64,000 bases of DNA from VRUE01 sp963702575 (GTDB lineage: Bacteria > Actinomycetota > Thermoleophilia > Solirubrobacterales > 70-9), in contig CAVPCU010000006.1 of assembly GCA_963702575.1 (NCBI GenBank), positions 124,001 through 188,000 on the forward strand. Reading direction: 5' to 3'. Position numbers and translations under genes: made by a program. The notes below the pieces were generated by a model. That model was not told the origin of the DNA. It saw nothing but the letters and a program-made list of their open reading frames with translations, and did no database searches. Shown piece by piece: positions 17,196-24,769 of this stretch (the first letter of the stretch is position 1; the number at the start of each line of letters is the position of its first letter).

Positions 17196-18605
17196 GTGGA
17201 AACTTCTCGCCCTTCTGACCTCTCGAAGCGTCGATACGTCCGGCGCGCAATGGCTCTGCCTGTGCTTTTTGCAGCTGTGGGCGCATTGGCCTGGACGGCA
17301 GCGCCCGCGCAAGCGACGACTCAGGCGTTCACCTACACCGGCGCAGAGCAGACCTTTACCGTCCCTGCGGGCGTCTACCGCCTGCACGTCGTCGCGATCG
17401 GCGGCAGTGGCGGGGCCAGTGAATTCGCCGGCGGCAAAGCTGTGCAGGTGACGGCCGATCTGGCGGTGAGCCCAGGCCAGACGCTCTACGTCGAGGTGGG
17501 CGGCAAGGGCCACAACGGCGGTTTGGGGGGCGGCCTCGGGGGCTTCAACGGTGGCGCGGACGGCGGCAACATCGGAGCCGGGGGCGGCGGTGGCGCCGCC
17601 GATGTCCGCACTTCGCCGCGCGCCTCAGGCCTTTCGCCCGAGGATCGCCTGATCGTCGCCGCAGGGGGCGGCGGAAGCGGCGCAAACGGCGAAACCGGTC
17701 TCGGCGGGGTTGGCGGTAACGCGGGCCACGAAGGCTCCCCCAGCGAAACCGGAAGCTTGGGCGGTGGCGCGGGGACGGAAATCAAAGGTGGAGAAGGCGG
17801 TGTCGGGGTCTGTGTCAACGGCGAAAACGGTGGCCTGGGGCTCGGCGGCAAAGGCGCCGTCCCGGGCGAAGTCGTCGGCGGGGGCGGCGGAGGTGGCGGA
17901 GGCGGCTACTACGGCGGTGGTGGAGGCGGTGCCGGCTGTACGTCCGGAGGCGGGGGTGGGGGCGGAGGCTCCTCACTCGTGCCGCCTGGTGGGAGCATGG
18001 AACTGGCCTCGCTGGCCACCGAACCCGAGATCCAGATCAGCTACAACCCGCCGCCCTCGATCTTGATCGCCTTTCCGGTGAACGGCGCCACCTACACCAG
18101 AGGTCAGGCGGTCAGCGCCGTCTACTCCTGCAACGCGGGGGAAGGAACGGGCCTGACGACCTGCGCGGGATCGGTCGCCAACGGCGCCCTGTTCGACACG
18201 TCCGGCTTCGGCCAGCATACGTTCACGGTCAGCGCCGAAGACGCCGATGGTGGCAAGGCGACCCAGAGCGTTACCTACACCGTCGAATGCCCGCCACCTG
18301 GTGGCTCCTCCTGCATAGAGCCGCCGCCTCCGCCAAGGCTCCCCGATACGTTCCTCGGCTCCCATCCCAAGAAGACGATCAAGACCGACAAGAAGAAGGT
18401 CAGGGTCAAGTTCAGCTTCTCCTCACAGACCATCGGCGCGACCTTCAAGTGCAAGCTCGACAAGGGCGCCTTCGCTCCCTGCACCTCGCCCAAGAGCTAC
18501 AGGGTCAAACCCGGCAAGCACGCGTTCTCGGTGGAGGCCGCGAACGCCACCGGCACCGATCCGACCCCGGCGACCTTCAGCTTCAAGGTCAAGAAGACCC
18601 GCTAG
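17196..18605 (+). CDS. Secreted glycine-rich protein
   Basis: 469 aa. With GTG at 17196 the product begins with a basic n-region (KRRYVRR), a hydrophobic core (MALPVLFAAVGALAWTA) and a signal-peptidase site APAQA|TT. Residues from about 30 to 285 are a glycine-rich domain starting FTYTGAEQTFTVPAGVYRLH, with long GGGGGxGG stretches. An Ig-like domain follows, with a C-pair around SCNAGEGTGLTTCAG, then a basic proline linker and a C-terminal beta domain (FKCKLDKGAFAPCTSPKSYR) of a type frequent in Solirubrobacterales surface proteins. ATG at 17139 is in frame but precedes the promoter-like element; ATG at 17250 would remove the basic n-region. Probably a cell-surface or matrix protein; function unknown. 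Confidence 0.75.
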   Translation: METSRPSDLSKRRYVRRAMALPVLFAAVGALAWTAAPAQATTQAFTYTGAEQTFTVPAGVYRLHVVAIGGSGGASEFAGGKAVQVTADLAVSPGQTLYVEVGGKGHNGGLGGGLGGFNGGADGGNIGAGGGGGAADVRTSPRASGLSPEDRLIVAAGGGGSGANGETGLGGVGGNAGHEGSPSETGSLGGGAGTEIKGGEGGVGVCVNGENGGLGLGGKGAVPGEVVGGGGGGGGGGYYGGGGGGAGCTSGGGGGGGGSSLVPPGGSMELASLATEPEIQISYNPPPSILIAFPVNGATYTRGQAVSAVYSCNAGEGTGLTTCAGSVANGALFDTSGFGQHTFTVSAEDADGGKATQSVTYTVECPPPGGSSCIEPPPPPRLPDTFLGSHPKKTIKTDKKKVRVKFSFSSQTIGATFKCKLDKGAFAPCTSPKSYRVKPGKHAFSVEAANATGTDPTPATFSFKVKKTR

Positions 18606-18627
18606 GACGAGCCCATCGTGCGGAAGG

Positions 18628-18646
18628 GGTGACGACGGCAGTCACC
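18628..18646 (+). terminator. Hairpin after the glycine-rich gene
   Basis: GGTGAC-N7-GTCACC, 22 nt after the stop codon. The stem is only 6 bp and there is no T tract. A second hairpin (GAGCGCC-N6-GGCGCTC) lies at 18768-18787. Weak terminator candidates. Confidence 0.3.
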
Positions 18647-18809
18647 GGCCGGCACACGACTTTCGCTTTGCGCGATTTGCGAGCGCCTGCTGACCGGGCC
18701 GTAAGACGCCCGGCCTGGACGAGCGGCAGCGGTCTCCGCGAAGTTCTGCTCTCGGATGACGGAGCGGGAGCGCCACCGCGGGCGCTCTCGCTGTCGTCGT
18801 GTGAGCTGG

Positions 18810-19384
18810 TCAGAGCCGCAGGCCCGCGCTGGCTGGCATCATCGGCGCTCGCCTCGAGTGGACGGCCGCGATGATCTCCTCGGTGTCGATGCCCTGTAGG
18901 TAGATGCTGGTCGTGCCGAGGTTGGCGTGGCTCAGCTGCCGCTGAATGATGTTGAGCGGCACGCCCTCGCGGGCAAGTCGATCACGCAGAGCAGCGGGCC
19001 AACCGGCAGCCGCTCGCGCTCGGCCATCCAGGGGCCGAGCTGCTCAAAGCCCCACTCGTCCATGCCAACCTCCCGCCGACGCCCGCCCTTGCCGCGGCGG
19101 ACGAGGATCGAGCCACGGTGCGGGTCAAGGTCGCGCTCGCTGAGCGCCAGCGCCTCCTGGATGCGAAGCCCGCCACGCCAGAGGACGACGATCACGGCAC
19201 GCAGGCGAGCGCCGTGGCGACCACCTCCAACCTGGCGCATCACGGCGACGATTTCCTCGACCGTCGGCGGATCAGCCGGATAGCGCATCCCTTTGTTGCG
19301 GGGCGATCGTCCGGCGTGGTAGCCGGGCATCGTCGCCGGCGAGCGACGCCTCCCGGCGGAGTCGAGAACAGCGGATACGGTCAT
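18810..19384 (-). pseudogene. Decayed tyrosine recombinase/integrase
   Basis: Reading from ATG 19384 (preceded by an AGGAGGG site 5 nt upstream), the product matches a XerC-like recombinase: catalytic Arg in GGLRIQEALALSERDLDPHR and the KGGRRREVGMDEWG beta turn. After LPVGPLLCVID the frame shifts near 18980 and continues as LAREGVPLNIIQRQLSHANL and GTTSIYLQGIDTEEI (Tyr nucleophile), ending at 18810. The segment with the H-x-L-R box is missing, so roughly 30-40 codons were lost. An N-terminal core-binding domain is also absent. Inactive relic of an integrated element. Confidence 0.75.
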
Positions 19385-19493
19385 GGAACCCTCCTGGGAT
19401 CTCACATCGGACAGGGGGCTGCTGGCCTACCACGCCCAACTCGCAAACCCAGGCATTTCGCTCAGAAACCGCGCTCCTGTCGCGCTGGCGCGC

Positions 19494-19499
19494 TACCCT
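19494..19499 (+). promoter_or_regulatory. Leaderless -10 element (TACCCT)
   Basis: TACCCT lies 9 nt before the GTG at 19509 of the antitoxin gene; no Shine-Dalgarno. Confidence 0.4.
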
Positions 19500-19508
19500 G
19501 AGGTCACT

Positions 19509-19676
19509 GTGAAGCATTCGGCTCTAAGCACGATCCCGACCCCGGAGAAGCCGGCGCTGAGCGACGAGCAGCGCGCCGAGCGGCTGCGGCTGCTCGCCCA
19601 GCGGCTGCGCAGGCCAGACGGGTTGGATCGCGAGACGCTCAAACACGTCGAGCAGCTGACCGGCGCCGAGCGGTAG
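19509..19676 (+). CDS. Putative VapB-type antitoxin
   Basis: 55 aa, highly charged and helical (DEQRAERLRLLAQRLRRPDG). It has no strong family motif, but it lies 8 nt upstream of a PIN-domain toxin gene in the usual antitoxin-first order and is of suitable size. GTG at 19509 is chosen over upstream in-frame starts because those would overlap the start region of the opposing integrase relic and because of the TACCCT element. The identification rests mainly on context. Confidence 0.6.
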   Translation: MKHSALSTIPTPEKPALSDEQRAERLRLLAQRLRRPDGLDRETLKHVEQLTGAER

Positions 19677-19684
19677 TCGTCGCG

Positions 19685-20125
19685 GTGGACACCGCCGAGC
19701 TGCTGCGCAGCGAAGCCCCATTCATCGCCGACACTTCGGCATGGTGGCGGGTCGCGTCACTCCCCAGCGAGCTCGGCACCCTCCTTCAAGCAGCGATCAT
19801 CGACGATCGGTTGTGGATCACGCCGATCGTGCGGATGGAGATCCTCTACTCCGCGCGCAGCAGCTCCGAGTTCGTCGCGCTTGAGACCGAGCTCGACGCG
19901 CTGCGGATCGTTCGCAACGATCGCGCTGTGACCGACGCTGCGATGTACGCGCTCGGCGAGTTGGCCGAACGCAGCGACGGATACCACCGCGTGCCGCCTA
20001 CCGACGCGCTGATCGCCGCCGCCGCGGCCGAGCACGGCGCCATCGCGGTGCTCCACCGCGATGCGCACTTCGACAGGCTCGCCGAGGTGCTCACGTTTCA
20101 AGGCGTTCAACTCCCAGGATCCTGA
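19685..20125 (+). CDS. vapC: PIN-domain toxin (VapC family)
   Basis: 146 aa. The PIN-domain acidic residues are in place: D in FIADTSAWW, E in VRMEILYS, D in PPTDALIAAAAAEHGA and D in LHRDAHFDRLAEV. VapC toxins are Mg-dependent RNases that cleave tRNA or rRNA and are held inactive by VapB. GTG start at 19685 directly after the antitoxin gene. It sits beside an integrase relic, as mobile toxin-antitoxin modules often do. RNA target unknown. Confidence 0.85.
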   Translation: MDTAELLRSEAPFIADTSAWWRVASLPSELGTLLQAAIIDDRLWITPIVRMEILYSARSSSEFVALETELDALRIVRNDRAVTDAAMYALGELAERSDGYHRVPPTDALIAAAAAEHGAIAVLHRDAHFDRLAEVLTFQGVQLPGS

Positions 20126-20398
20126 CCTTCGCTCACATCACCTTCCGCGCAGAAGTCGAGGATCAACCCGCAAGGCGCCCGAGCATCGTTCAGAGCGATA
20201 GCGCAGGCGACACCGACGACGCGCTCGCAACCACGCGGGAGCGGTAGCTGCGTCGACGCGAGCGCCATTCCGATTGGGACGCCTGGGGGATACTGGACGG
20301 GCAAAGGCTTGCGTGGCGACGTCGTCGGTCGCGAGACCGCCGCTCCACGTGACGTATGCACGAAGCCCAAAGGGCGACTACACGAGAAGGGTGACTCG
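20126..20398. other. Non-coding gap, nothing recognised
   Basis: The 273 nt between vapC and the HNH gene show no convincing coding frame, RNA or repeat. A GAGAAGGG ribosome-binding site for the next gene lies at its right end. Confidence 0.4.
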
Positions 20399-20845
20399 AT
20401 GGCTAAGGCAGCAGCTGGCGCCGGCGGCGCAGATAGCTCAGTCGCGGACGAGCTCCGCCGGCTCGGCGTGAAGGGTGTCCTCGTGCAGATGGCCGAGCGC
20501 GGCCAACTCCTCGACCTGAAGTGCGAGATGCCGCAGTGCTACCACCACAAGGGTCGAGCCGCATTCGATCCGGTTGCGAAGACGCGCACCAAGTGGGCGC
20601 CCTCGCCCGACCACTACCCGACCCTCAAGTCGGCCGGCGGGCACCTCGTCCCCGAGAACGTTCGGCTGTCCCACACGGAGTGCAACCAGCGGGATTACAC
20701 CCGGCGGAAGCAGATCGGGACACTGCTCGCGAAAGGCAAGTCCCTCGCCGAGATCGCCGAGACTCTAAACCGCAGGAATGTCCTCCCGGCCCACGGTACG
20801 AACCGATGGACGGCCGCGATGGTGCGCAAGGCCTACGTGTCCTAG
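20399..20845 (+). CDS. HNH-type nuclease-like protein with recombinase-like C-terminal helices
   Basis: 148 aa. The central region reads as an HNH motif: CEMPQCYHHKG, then PSPDHYPTLKSAGG, N in PENVRL and H in SHTECNQRDY followed by a basic RRKQ. The last 45 residues (GKSLAEIAETLNRRNVLPAH and GTNRWTAAMVRKAYVS) resemble the helix-turn-helix insert of serine recombinases, which reads DNA sequence. ATG at 20399 follows a GAGAAGGG site. Such small HNH proteins are frequent in actinobacterial accessory regions. It may be a homing-type or mobile-element nuclease; activity not proven. Confidence 0.6.
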   Translation: MAKAAAGAGGADSSVADELRRLGVKGVLVQMAERGQLLDLKCEMPQCYHHKGRAAFDPVAKTRTKWAPSPDHYPTLKSAGGHLVPENVRLSHTECNQRDYTRRKQIGTLLAKGKSLAEIAETLNRRNVLPAHGTNRWTAAMVRKAYVS

Positions 20846-20987
20846 GTCGGCCGTAGAAAGACTGCTGCTTCGCGCGATGAGCGGCACTACGCACCGCAGA
20901 GTTGCGAAACGCGGAGTGCGCACGGAGCTCGAAAGGGATTGCGTCGTAAGACACACCTGCCAGGCGAGTCTGCTGAGATACGGCAGC

Positions 20988-21686
20988 ATGACCCGGCGAA
21001 TCGTGAGTCCCGGCGATCAGACGCCGCTTCGCTACCGCGTGTTCCCTGACCTGCATGGGCGCTGGTGGAACCGCGAGCGAGTGGAGACAAACAAGAACCG
21101 CATCCCGATCGCTAAGGTAGAAGCGTCGTTGCCCGAAGGTGATGCGGGCGTCGCTGACGAGGTTCTTGCTCATGCCCAGGAAATCGCGCAGACTGCGATT
21201 GATCGGGCCGCAGCAGCGGATCGCCGAGCGACGACGATCGCCAGCGTTGTGTCGATCTCGGCGACGCTGACGCTTGCGGGCGCCTCCCTTATCCTCGACG
21301 ACTCAAAGGTTCCGAACGGTAGCTGGCAGATCGTTCTGGCAGCCTTGGTATTCGCAACGGCTGCCGCATTCGTCGCCTCCGCCGCCTACGCGCTGGTCGC
21401 ACTCGTGCGGTACCGGAAGTGGAACTGGAGCGACCTCTGGGATCTGCCTACGCCGCGACCTAAAGCGGACAAAAGCATTACGTCAGGACAGCGTAGCCAC
21501 CACTTCACCGCAGATGAACTAAAGCGAAGTCGTGCCGCTTTTCTACTCCATAACTTCACTGGCAACTGGGAGATATCCGACGTCAAGAACCGGCATGTCG
21601 ACAACGCGCTGCGATGCCTGTTGGCAGCGCTCATTTTGCTCTCGCTTCTGGCGCTTGGGCTGCTCCTAAGCGTTGTGCTCAGTTAA
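20988..21686 (+). CDS. Three-TM membrane protein, effector-like
   Basis: 232 aa. Soluble N-terminal helical part (residues 1-80), TM1 about 84-103, TM2 about 112-140, a cytosolic segment of about 65 residues with HHFTADELKRSRAAFLLHNF, and TM3 about 208-231 at the C-terminus. Nucleotide-activated membrane effectors of defence systems (SLATT or Pycsar TM types) have a comparable layout, but no diagnostic motif is visible. ATG at 20988 is chosen because upstream in-frame sequence looks non-coding. Lower G/C at third positions than its neighbours and the adjacent integrase relic suggest acquisition by transfer. Confidence 0.5.
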   Translation: MTRRIVSPGDQTPLRYRVFPDLHGRWWNRERVETNKNRIPIAKVEASLPEGDAGVADEVLAHAQEIAQTAIDRAAAADRRATTIASVVSISATLTLAGASLILDDSKVPNGSWQIVLAALVFATAAAFVASAAYALVALVRYRKWNWSDLWDLPTPRPKADKSITSGQRSHHFTADELKRSRAAFLLHNFTGNWEISDVKNRHVDNALRCLLAALILLSLLALGLLLSVVLS

Positions 21687-21797
21687 CGAACTTCTGCCTT
21701 GGACGAGAAGCGGTACGGAGAGCATGTTGCCTCTTCGCCGTCCAAGTCGTCGCCAGGTTCGGTGGCGTTCGGCATATCGCAATGGTCGATCGCGTCG

Positions 21798-21809
21798 TTG
21801 ACTTCAGGC
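21798..21809 (+). repeat. Third copy of the TTGACTTCAGGC element
   Basis: Matches the first 12 bases of the element at 17152. No convincing gene follows it; the next gene is on the other strand and ends at 21837. Confidence 0.35.
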
Positions 21810-21836
21810 AGGGAGGATCATGGTGAAGAAGAAACG

Positions 21837-23249
21837 CTAGGAGCGAAAGTCCTCCGGTGCGCTTGCGAGATGCCGCAGCTCGGCGAGCGCCTCCTCGATG
21901 CCGTCCTTGAGCAGGTCGAGGTCCGGCACCGTGGCGCGGTCGGCGTTGAGTCCGAAGGTGACCATGCCGTCATAGCTGACCGCGGCGACGCCGACGGCGT
22001 GGCCGGAGAAGATCGGCACCAGGGGGACGATGCGGCGCAACGGTGCGCCCAGGGAGTAGAGCGTCGCCTGCGGGCCCGGGACGTTGGTGATCGTGAGGTT
22101 GAACAGGCGCGGCGTGAAGGCCAGCCGCGCGACGACGCTTTGGATCAGCGGCGGCGCCGCGCCGGCCACTTCTATCAGCGTCTCGGTGCCCACCGCCTGG
22201 TTGCCGCTCTTCAGCTCCGCGGTCGCCGCCACCGTCTTGCGGTAGTGGAGCAGCGGATCGGGCTCGGCGACCGGAAGCTCGACGAACAGGGAGGAGACCC
22301 GGTTGCCGAGCGCGAGCGCCTCGCCCGCTTCGCGCACGCTGACCGGAACCATCGCCCTGACGCTGTCCACCTCCGAACCCTCCCCGCGGTGCTCGAAGAA
22401 GCGGCGCAGGCCGCCGGCGGTGGCGGCGAGGACGACGTCGTTGACGGTGCCGCCCAACTCGCGCTTGACCTGCTTGAGGTCGTCGAGCGGAACGTCGATC
22501 GCGGCAAGGCGGCGCGTGCCGCCGATCGGCTCGTTGAGGCTGGTGTGGGTCGCCCCGATCAGCTCCTCGCGGACGACCAGCTCGGCCATCGACCTGGACC
22601 GCGACAGGGCCGAGCCGAGCCGGCGCGGATGCAATGCCGCGTCGACGCCGCCGCCGAGGGCGCCGGCTAGCCTCGACAGCGTGCCGCGCTCGCCCTCCTC
22701 TTCGTCCTCGGCGGGTGGCGCGAGAGCCGCCGTGAGGCCCTTCGAGCCGGGGGCCGGGTCGGGCTCGGCGTCGAGCAGCGCGCTCGTCACAGAGGCGCCG
22801 CTGATCCCGTCGACCAGGCAGTGGTGCACCTTCGTCGCGAGCGCCCAGCGACCGTCGGCGAGCCCGTCGAGCAGGGTCGTCTCCCAGAGTGGATGCGCTC
22901 GGTCGAGGCGGTGGGAGTAGAAGTCGCCGAGCCACTCGAGCAGCTCGGCCTCCCCGCCCGGCGCCGGCAGAGACGCGCGGCGCATGTGGGTTGCGATGTC
23001 GAAGTCCGGGTCCGGCTCCCAGCTCGGCAGGGAGAAGCGGCCGACGCGCGGCGAGGAGAGACGGCGAAGGAATCGTGGCAGCGGCTCGAGCCGCTCCACC
23101 GTCTGGCTTCGCAAGACGTCGAGCGATGGCGTTCCGCCCTCCGGCAGAGGGTCGAAGACCATCGCCCAGCCGATGTGCATGTGGGCGGACTCGTCGACCT
23201 GCTCGAGCTCGAGGAAGGATGCGTCGAGTGGCGTCAGGCGGTCGCCCAT
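21837..23249 (-). CDS. Wax ester synthase/diacylglycerol acyltransferase (WS/DGAT)
   Basis: 470 aa, normal for the family. The catalytic HHxxxDG motif is KVHHCLVDGISG near residue 140; the N-terminal LTPLDASFLELE and C-terminal NLTITNVPGPQATLYSLGAP blocks are also characteristic. The enzyme transfers acyl-CoA to long-chain alcohols or diacylglycerol, giving storage wax or triacylglycerol. ATG at 23249 lies 7 nt behind TAGATT; the in-frame TTG at 23258 would lie inside that element. Single gene, flanked by the island and by a divergent unknown operon. Confidence 0.9.
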   Translation of the reverse strand: MGDRLTPLDASFLELEQVDESAHMHIGWAMVFDPLPEGGTPSLDVLRSQTVERLEPLPRFLRRLSSPRVGRFSLPSWEPDPDFDIATHMRRASLPAPGGEAELLEWLGDFYSHRLDRAHPLWETTLLDGLADGRWALATKVHHCLVDGISGASVTSALLDAEPDPAPGSKGLTAALAPPAEDEEEGERGTLSRLAGALGGGVDAALHPRRLGSALSRSRSMAELVVREELIGATHTSLNEPIGGTRRLAAIDVPLDDLKQVKRELGGTVNDVVLAATAGGLRRFFEHRGEGSEVDSVRAMVPVSVREAGEALALGNRVSSLFVELPVAEPDPLLHYRKTVAATAELKSGNQAVGTETLIEVAGAAPPLIQSVVARLAFTPRLFNLTITNVPGPQATLYSLGAPLRRIVPLVPIFSGHAVGVAAVSYDGMVTFGLNADRATVPDLDLLKDGIEEALAELRHLASAPEDFRS

Positions 23250-23256
23250 GGGGACC

Positions 23257-23262
23257 AATCTA
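23257..23262 (-). promoter_or_regulatory. Leaderless -10 element (TAGATT)
   Basis: TAGATT on the minus strand, 7 nt before the ATG at 23249 of the WS/DGAT gene. Confidence 0.55.
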
Positions 23263-23418
23263 TGACGCGATCCCGGCCCATTTTCATCGGGGAAAACCCG
23301 CGGCTCGGTCGGCCCAATCGTCGATGGGCGTGGTCACGCAGTGGACGCTCGCTTCTCGGCTACACCGGAACTAGCCTTGCGGTGTGCAGATCGAGACCGA
23401 GTGGCCGAGGTTCTGGAT

Positions 23419-23473
23419 TGTCACCTAACAATCGAGATTTTCTATGAAACTTGACAACGATTGATAAGTGACA
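23419..23473. promoter_or_regulatory. Long inverted repeat spanning a -35 element
   Basis: Arms of 16 nt at 23419-23434 (TGTCACCTAACAATCG) and 23458-23473 (CGATTGATAAGTGACA) pair at 14 of 16 positions, with 23 nt between. The right arm fills the spacer of the promoter described next, and the left arm lies 16 bp upstream of it. This placement is typical of an operator pair for a dimeric regulator. Confidence 0.5.
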
Positions 23474-23479
23474 GATACT
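23451..23479 (+). promoter_or_regulatory. Sigma70-type promoter TTGACA-N17-GATACT
   Basis: TTGACA at 23451-23456 and GATACT at 23474-23479, about 22 nt before the GTG at 23502. It drives the coupled three-gene operon to 25788. The local AT-richness contrasts with the flanking DNA. Confidence 0.65.
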
Positions 23480-23501
23480 CGCCGCCAGCAGAGGCGCGAG
23501 G

Positions 23502-23753
23502 GTGGATCGGTTGAGAAACATGGGGATGCGTTACTGGGCAGAGGTCACCCTGGCGGTGGCGAGCGGCCTGCTTCTCGGGTTGACGCTGGCCTGGCGCGAC
23601 TGGATCGAGGAGGTCTTCGGCGTCGATCCCGACGGCGGCAGCGGCGCGCTCGAGTGGGCGATCGTCGCCGCGCTGGTGCTGGCCCTGATCGCATCGATTG
23701 CCCTGGCGCGGGGCGAGCTGCGCCGCCGCAGGTCCGCCTCTGTGCGGCGATGA
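23502..23753 (+). CDS. Small two-TM membrane protein, operon gene 1
   Basis: 83 aa with two predicted membrane helices (YWAEVTLAVASGLLLGLTLA and ALEWAIVAALVLALIASIAL) joined by an acidic loop WIEEVFGVDPDGGSG and ending in a basic tail RRRRSASVRR. GTG at 23502; in-frame ATG codons at 23520 and 23526 are alternatives. The next gene overlaps by the ATGA arrangement at 23750-23753. No family recognised; the layout suggests a small membrane partner of the two larger products. Confidence 0.65.
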   Translation: MDRLRNMGMRYWAEVTLAVASGLLLGLTLAWRDWIEEVFGVDPDGGSGALEWAIVAALVLALIASIALARGELRRRRSASVRR

Positions 23754-24769
23754 GCTTCCTCAGGGCGGTGGCGGACTTCCTCGTCCTCGTACTGAGGACC
23801 CTTCTCTACGGTTGGATCCTCGCCCTCTGGAGGCTGGTCCTCATGCTCGCCGGGGCGGTTCGCCGCTACTGTCGCCGCCGCCACCTGCCCGGGCGCCTGG
23901 GCAAGGCGGCCCAGGGCCCCTGCGTCCCGATCAGCGACCCGGCGTACAAGCGGCCCGACCCGCTGATCTACGACCAGTACTACCTGATGGCGCAGGGCCT
24001 GGCGGTCAGCTGGGACAACCCCGACGTCGAGCTGCGCCGCAACGGCGTCGCGGTCTCCTCCGAGGACATCCAGCCGGGGACCGAGTACGAGATCGTGGCG
24101 AGGATCTGGAACGGCTCGACCGAAGCGCCGATCGTCGGCCTGCCGGTCGAGTTCTCCTATCTCAGCTTCGGGGTCGGCACCGTCAGCCACGCGATCGGCC
24201 AGGCCAAGGTCGATCTCGGCGTCAAGGGCGGCCCCGGCTGCCCGGCCTTCGCGAGCGTCGCCTGGCGCACGCCGGACGCGCCGGGCCACTACTGCGTCCA
24301 GGCCCAGTTCTCCTGGCTCGACGACTTCAACCCCAACAACAACCTCGGCCAGGAGAACCTCCAGGTCGTCGCCGCCCACTCGCCGGCACGGGCGACCTTC
24401 GAGTTGCGCAACGACACCGATCGCGACGCGGAGTTCCATTTCGAGGTGGACGCCTACGAGATCCCGCCGCCGCCTCCCTGCGAGGACAGCCACCCGCCGC
24501 CGCCCGAGCCGCGCGGCCGCCGCCTGGCGCCGGGGACGGTGCTGGCGATCCCGCCCGGCCACGAGCGCGGCGAGCACCCGCTCCCCGAGGGCTGGAGCGT
24601 CGACCTCGCCCCCGCGCGGCCCGCGCTCGGCGCGGGGGAGGCGCGGTCGATTGAGGCGACGGTGGTGCCCCCGGCCGGCTTCGGCGGCCGGCAGGCGGTC
24701 AACGTCCACGCCTTCCGCGGCCGGGAGCTGGCCGGCGGCGTGACGCTCGTCGTCGAGGCGGCGCCATGA
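23750..24769 (+). CDS. Membrane-anchored Ig-like/CARDB-like protein, operon gene 2
   Basis: 339 aa. An N-terminal membrane helix (FLVLVLRTLLYGWILALWRL) is followed by a basic stretch and two beta-rich regions: residues about 95-210 resemble a CARDB-type Ig domain (DIQPGTEYEIVARIWNGSTE, DDFNPNNNLGQENLQV), and residues about 215-339 form a second Ig-like fold (ARATFELRNDTDRDAEFHFE). CARDB-like domains usually act as extracellular adhesion or assembly modules. It is coupled by ATGA overlaps to both neighbours. No specific function can be assigned. Confidence 0.6.
   Translation: MSFLRAVADFLVLVLRTLLYGWILALWRLVLMLAGAVRRYCRRRHLPGRLGKAAQGPCVPISDPAYKRPDPLIYDQYYLMAQGLAVSWDNPDVELRRNGVAVSSEDIQPGTEYEIVARIWNGSTEAPIVGLPVEFSYLSFGVGTVSHAIGQAKVDLGVKGGPGCPAFASVAWRTPDAPGHYCVQAQFSWLDDFNPNNNLGQENLQVVAAHSPARATFELRNDTDRDAEFHFEVDAYEIPPPPPCEDSHPPPPEPRGRRLAPGTVLAIPPGHERGEHPLPEGWSVDLAPARPALGAGEARSIEATVVPPAGFGGRQAVNVHAFRGRELAGGVTLVVEAAP

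Noticed and set aside
20107..20370. Minus-strand frame of about 87 codons after vapC
   Set aside because: No start signal, no family resemblance and amino-acid composition typical of chance frames.
21822..21839. Start-like ATG with GGAGG upstream (MVKKKR stop)
   Set aside because: Six codons followed by a stop; no evidence of a real peptide gene.
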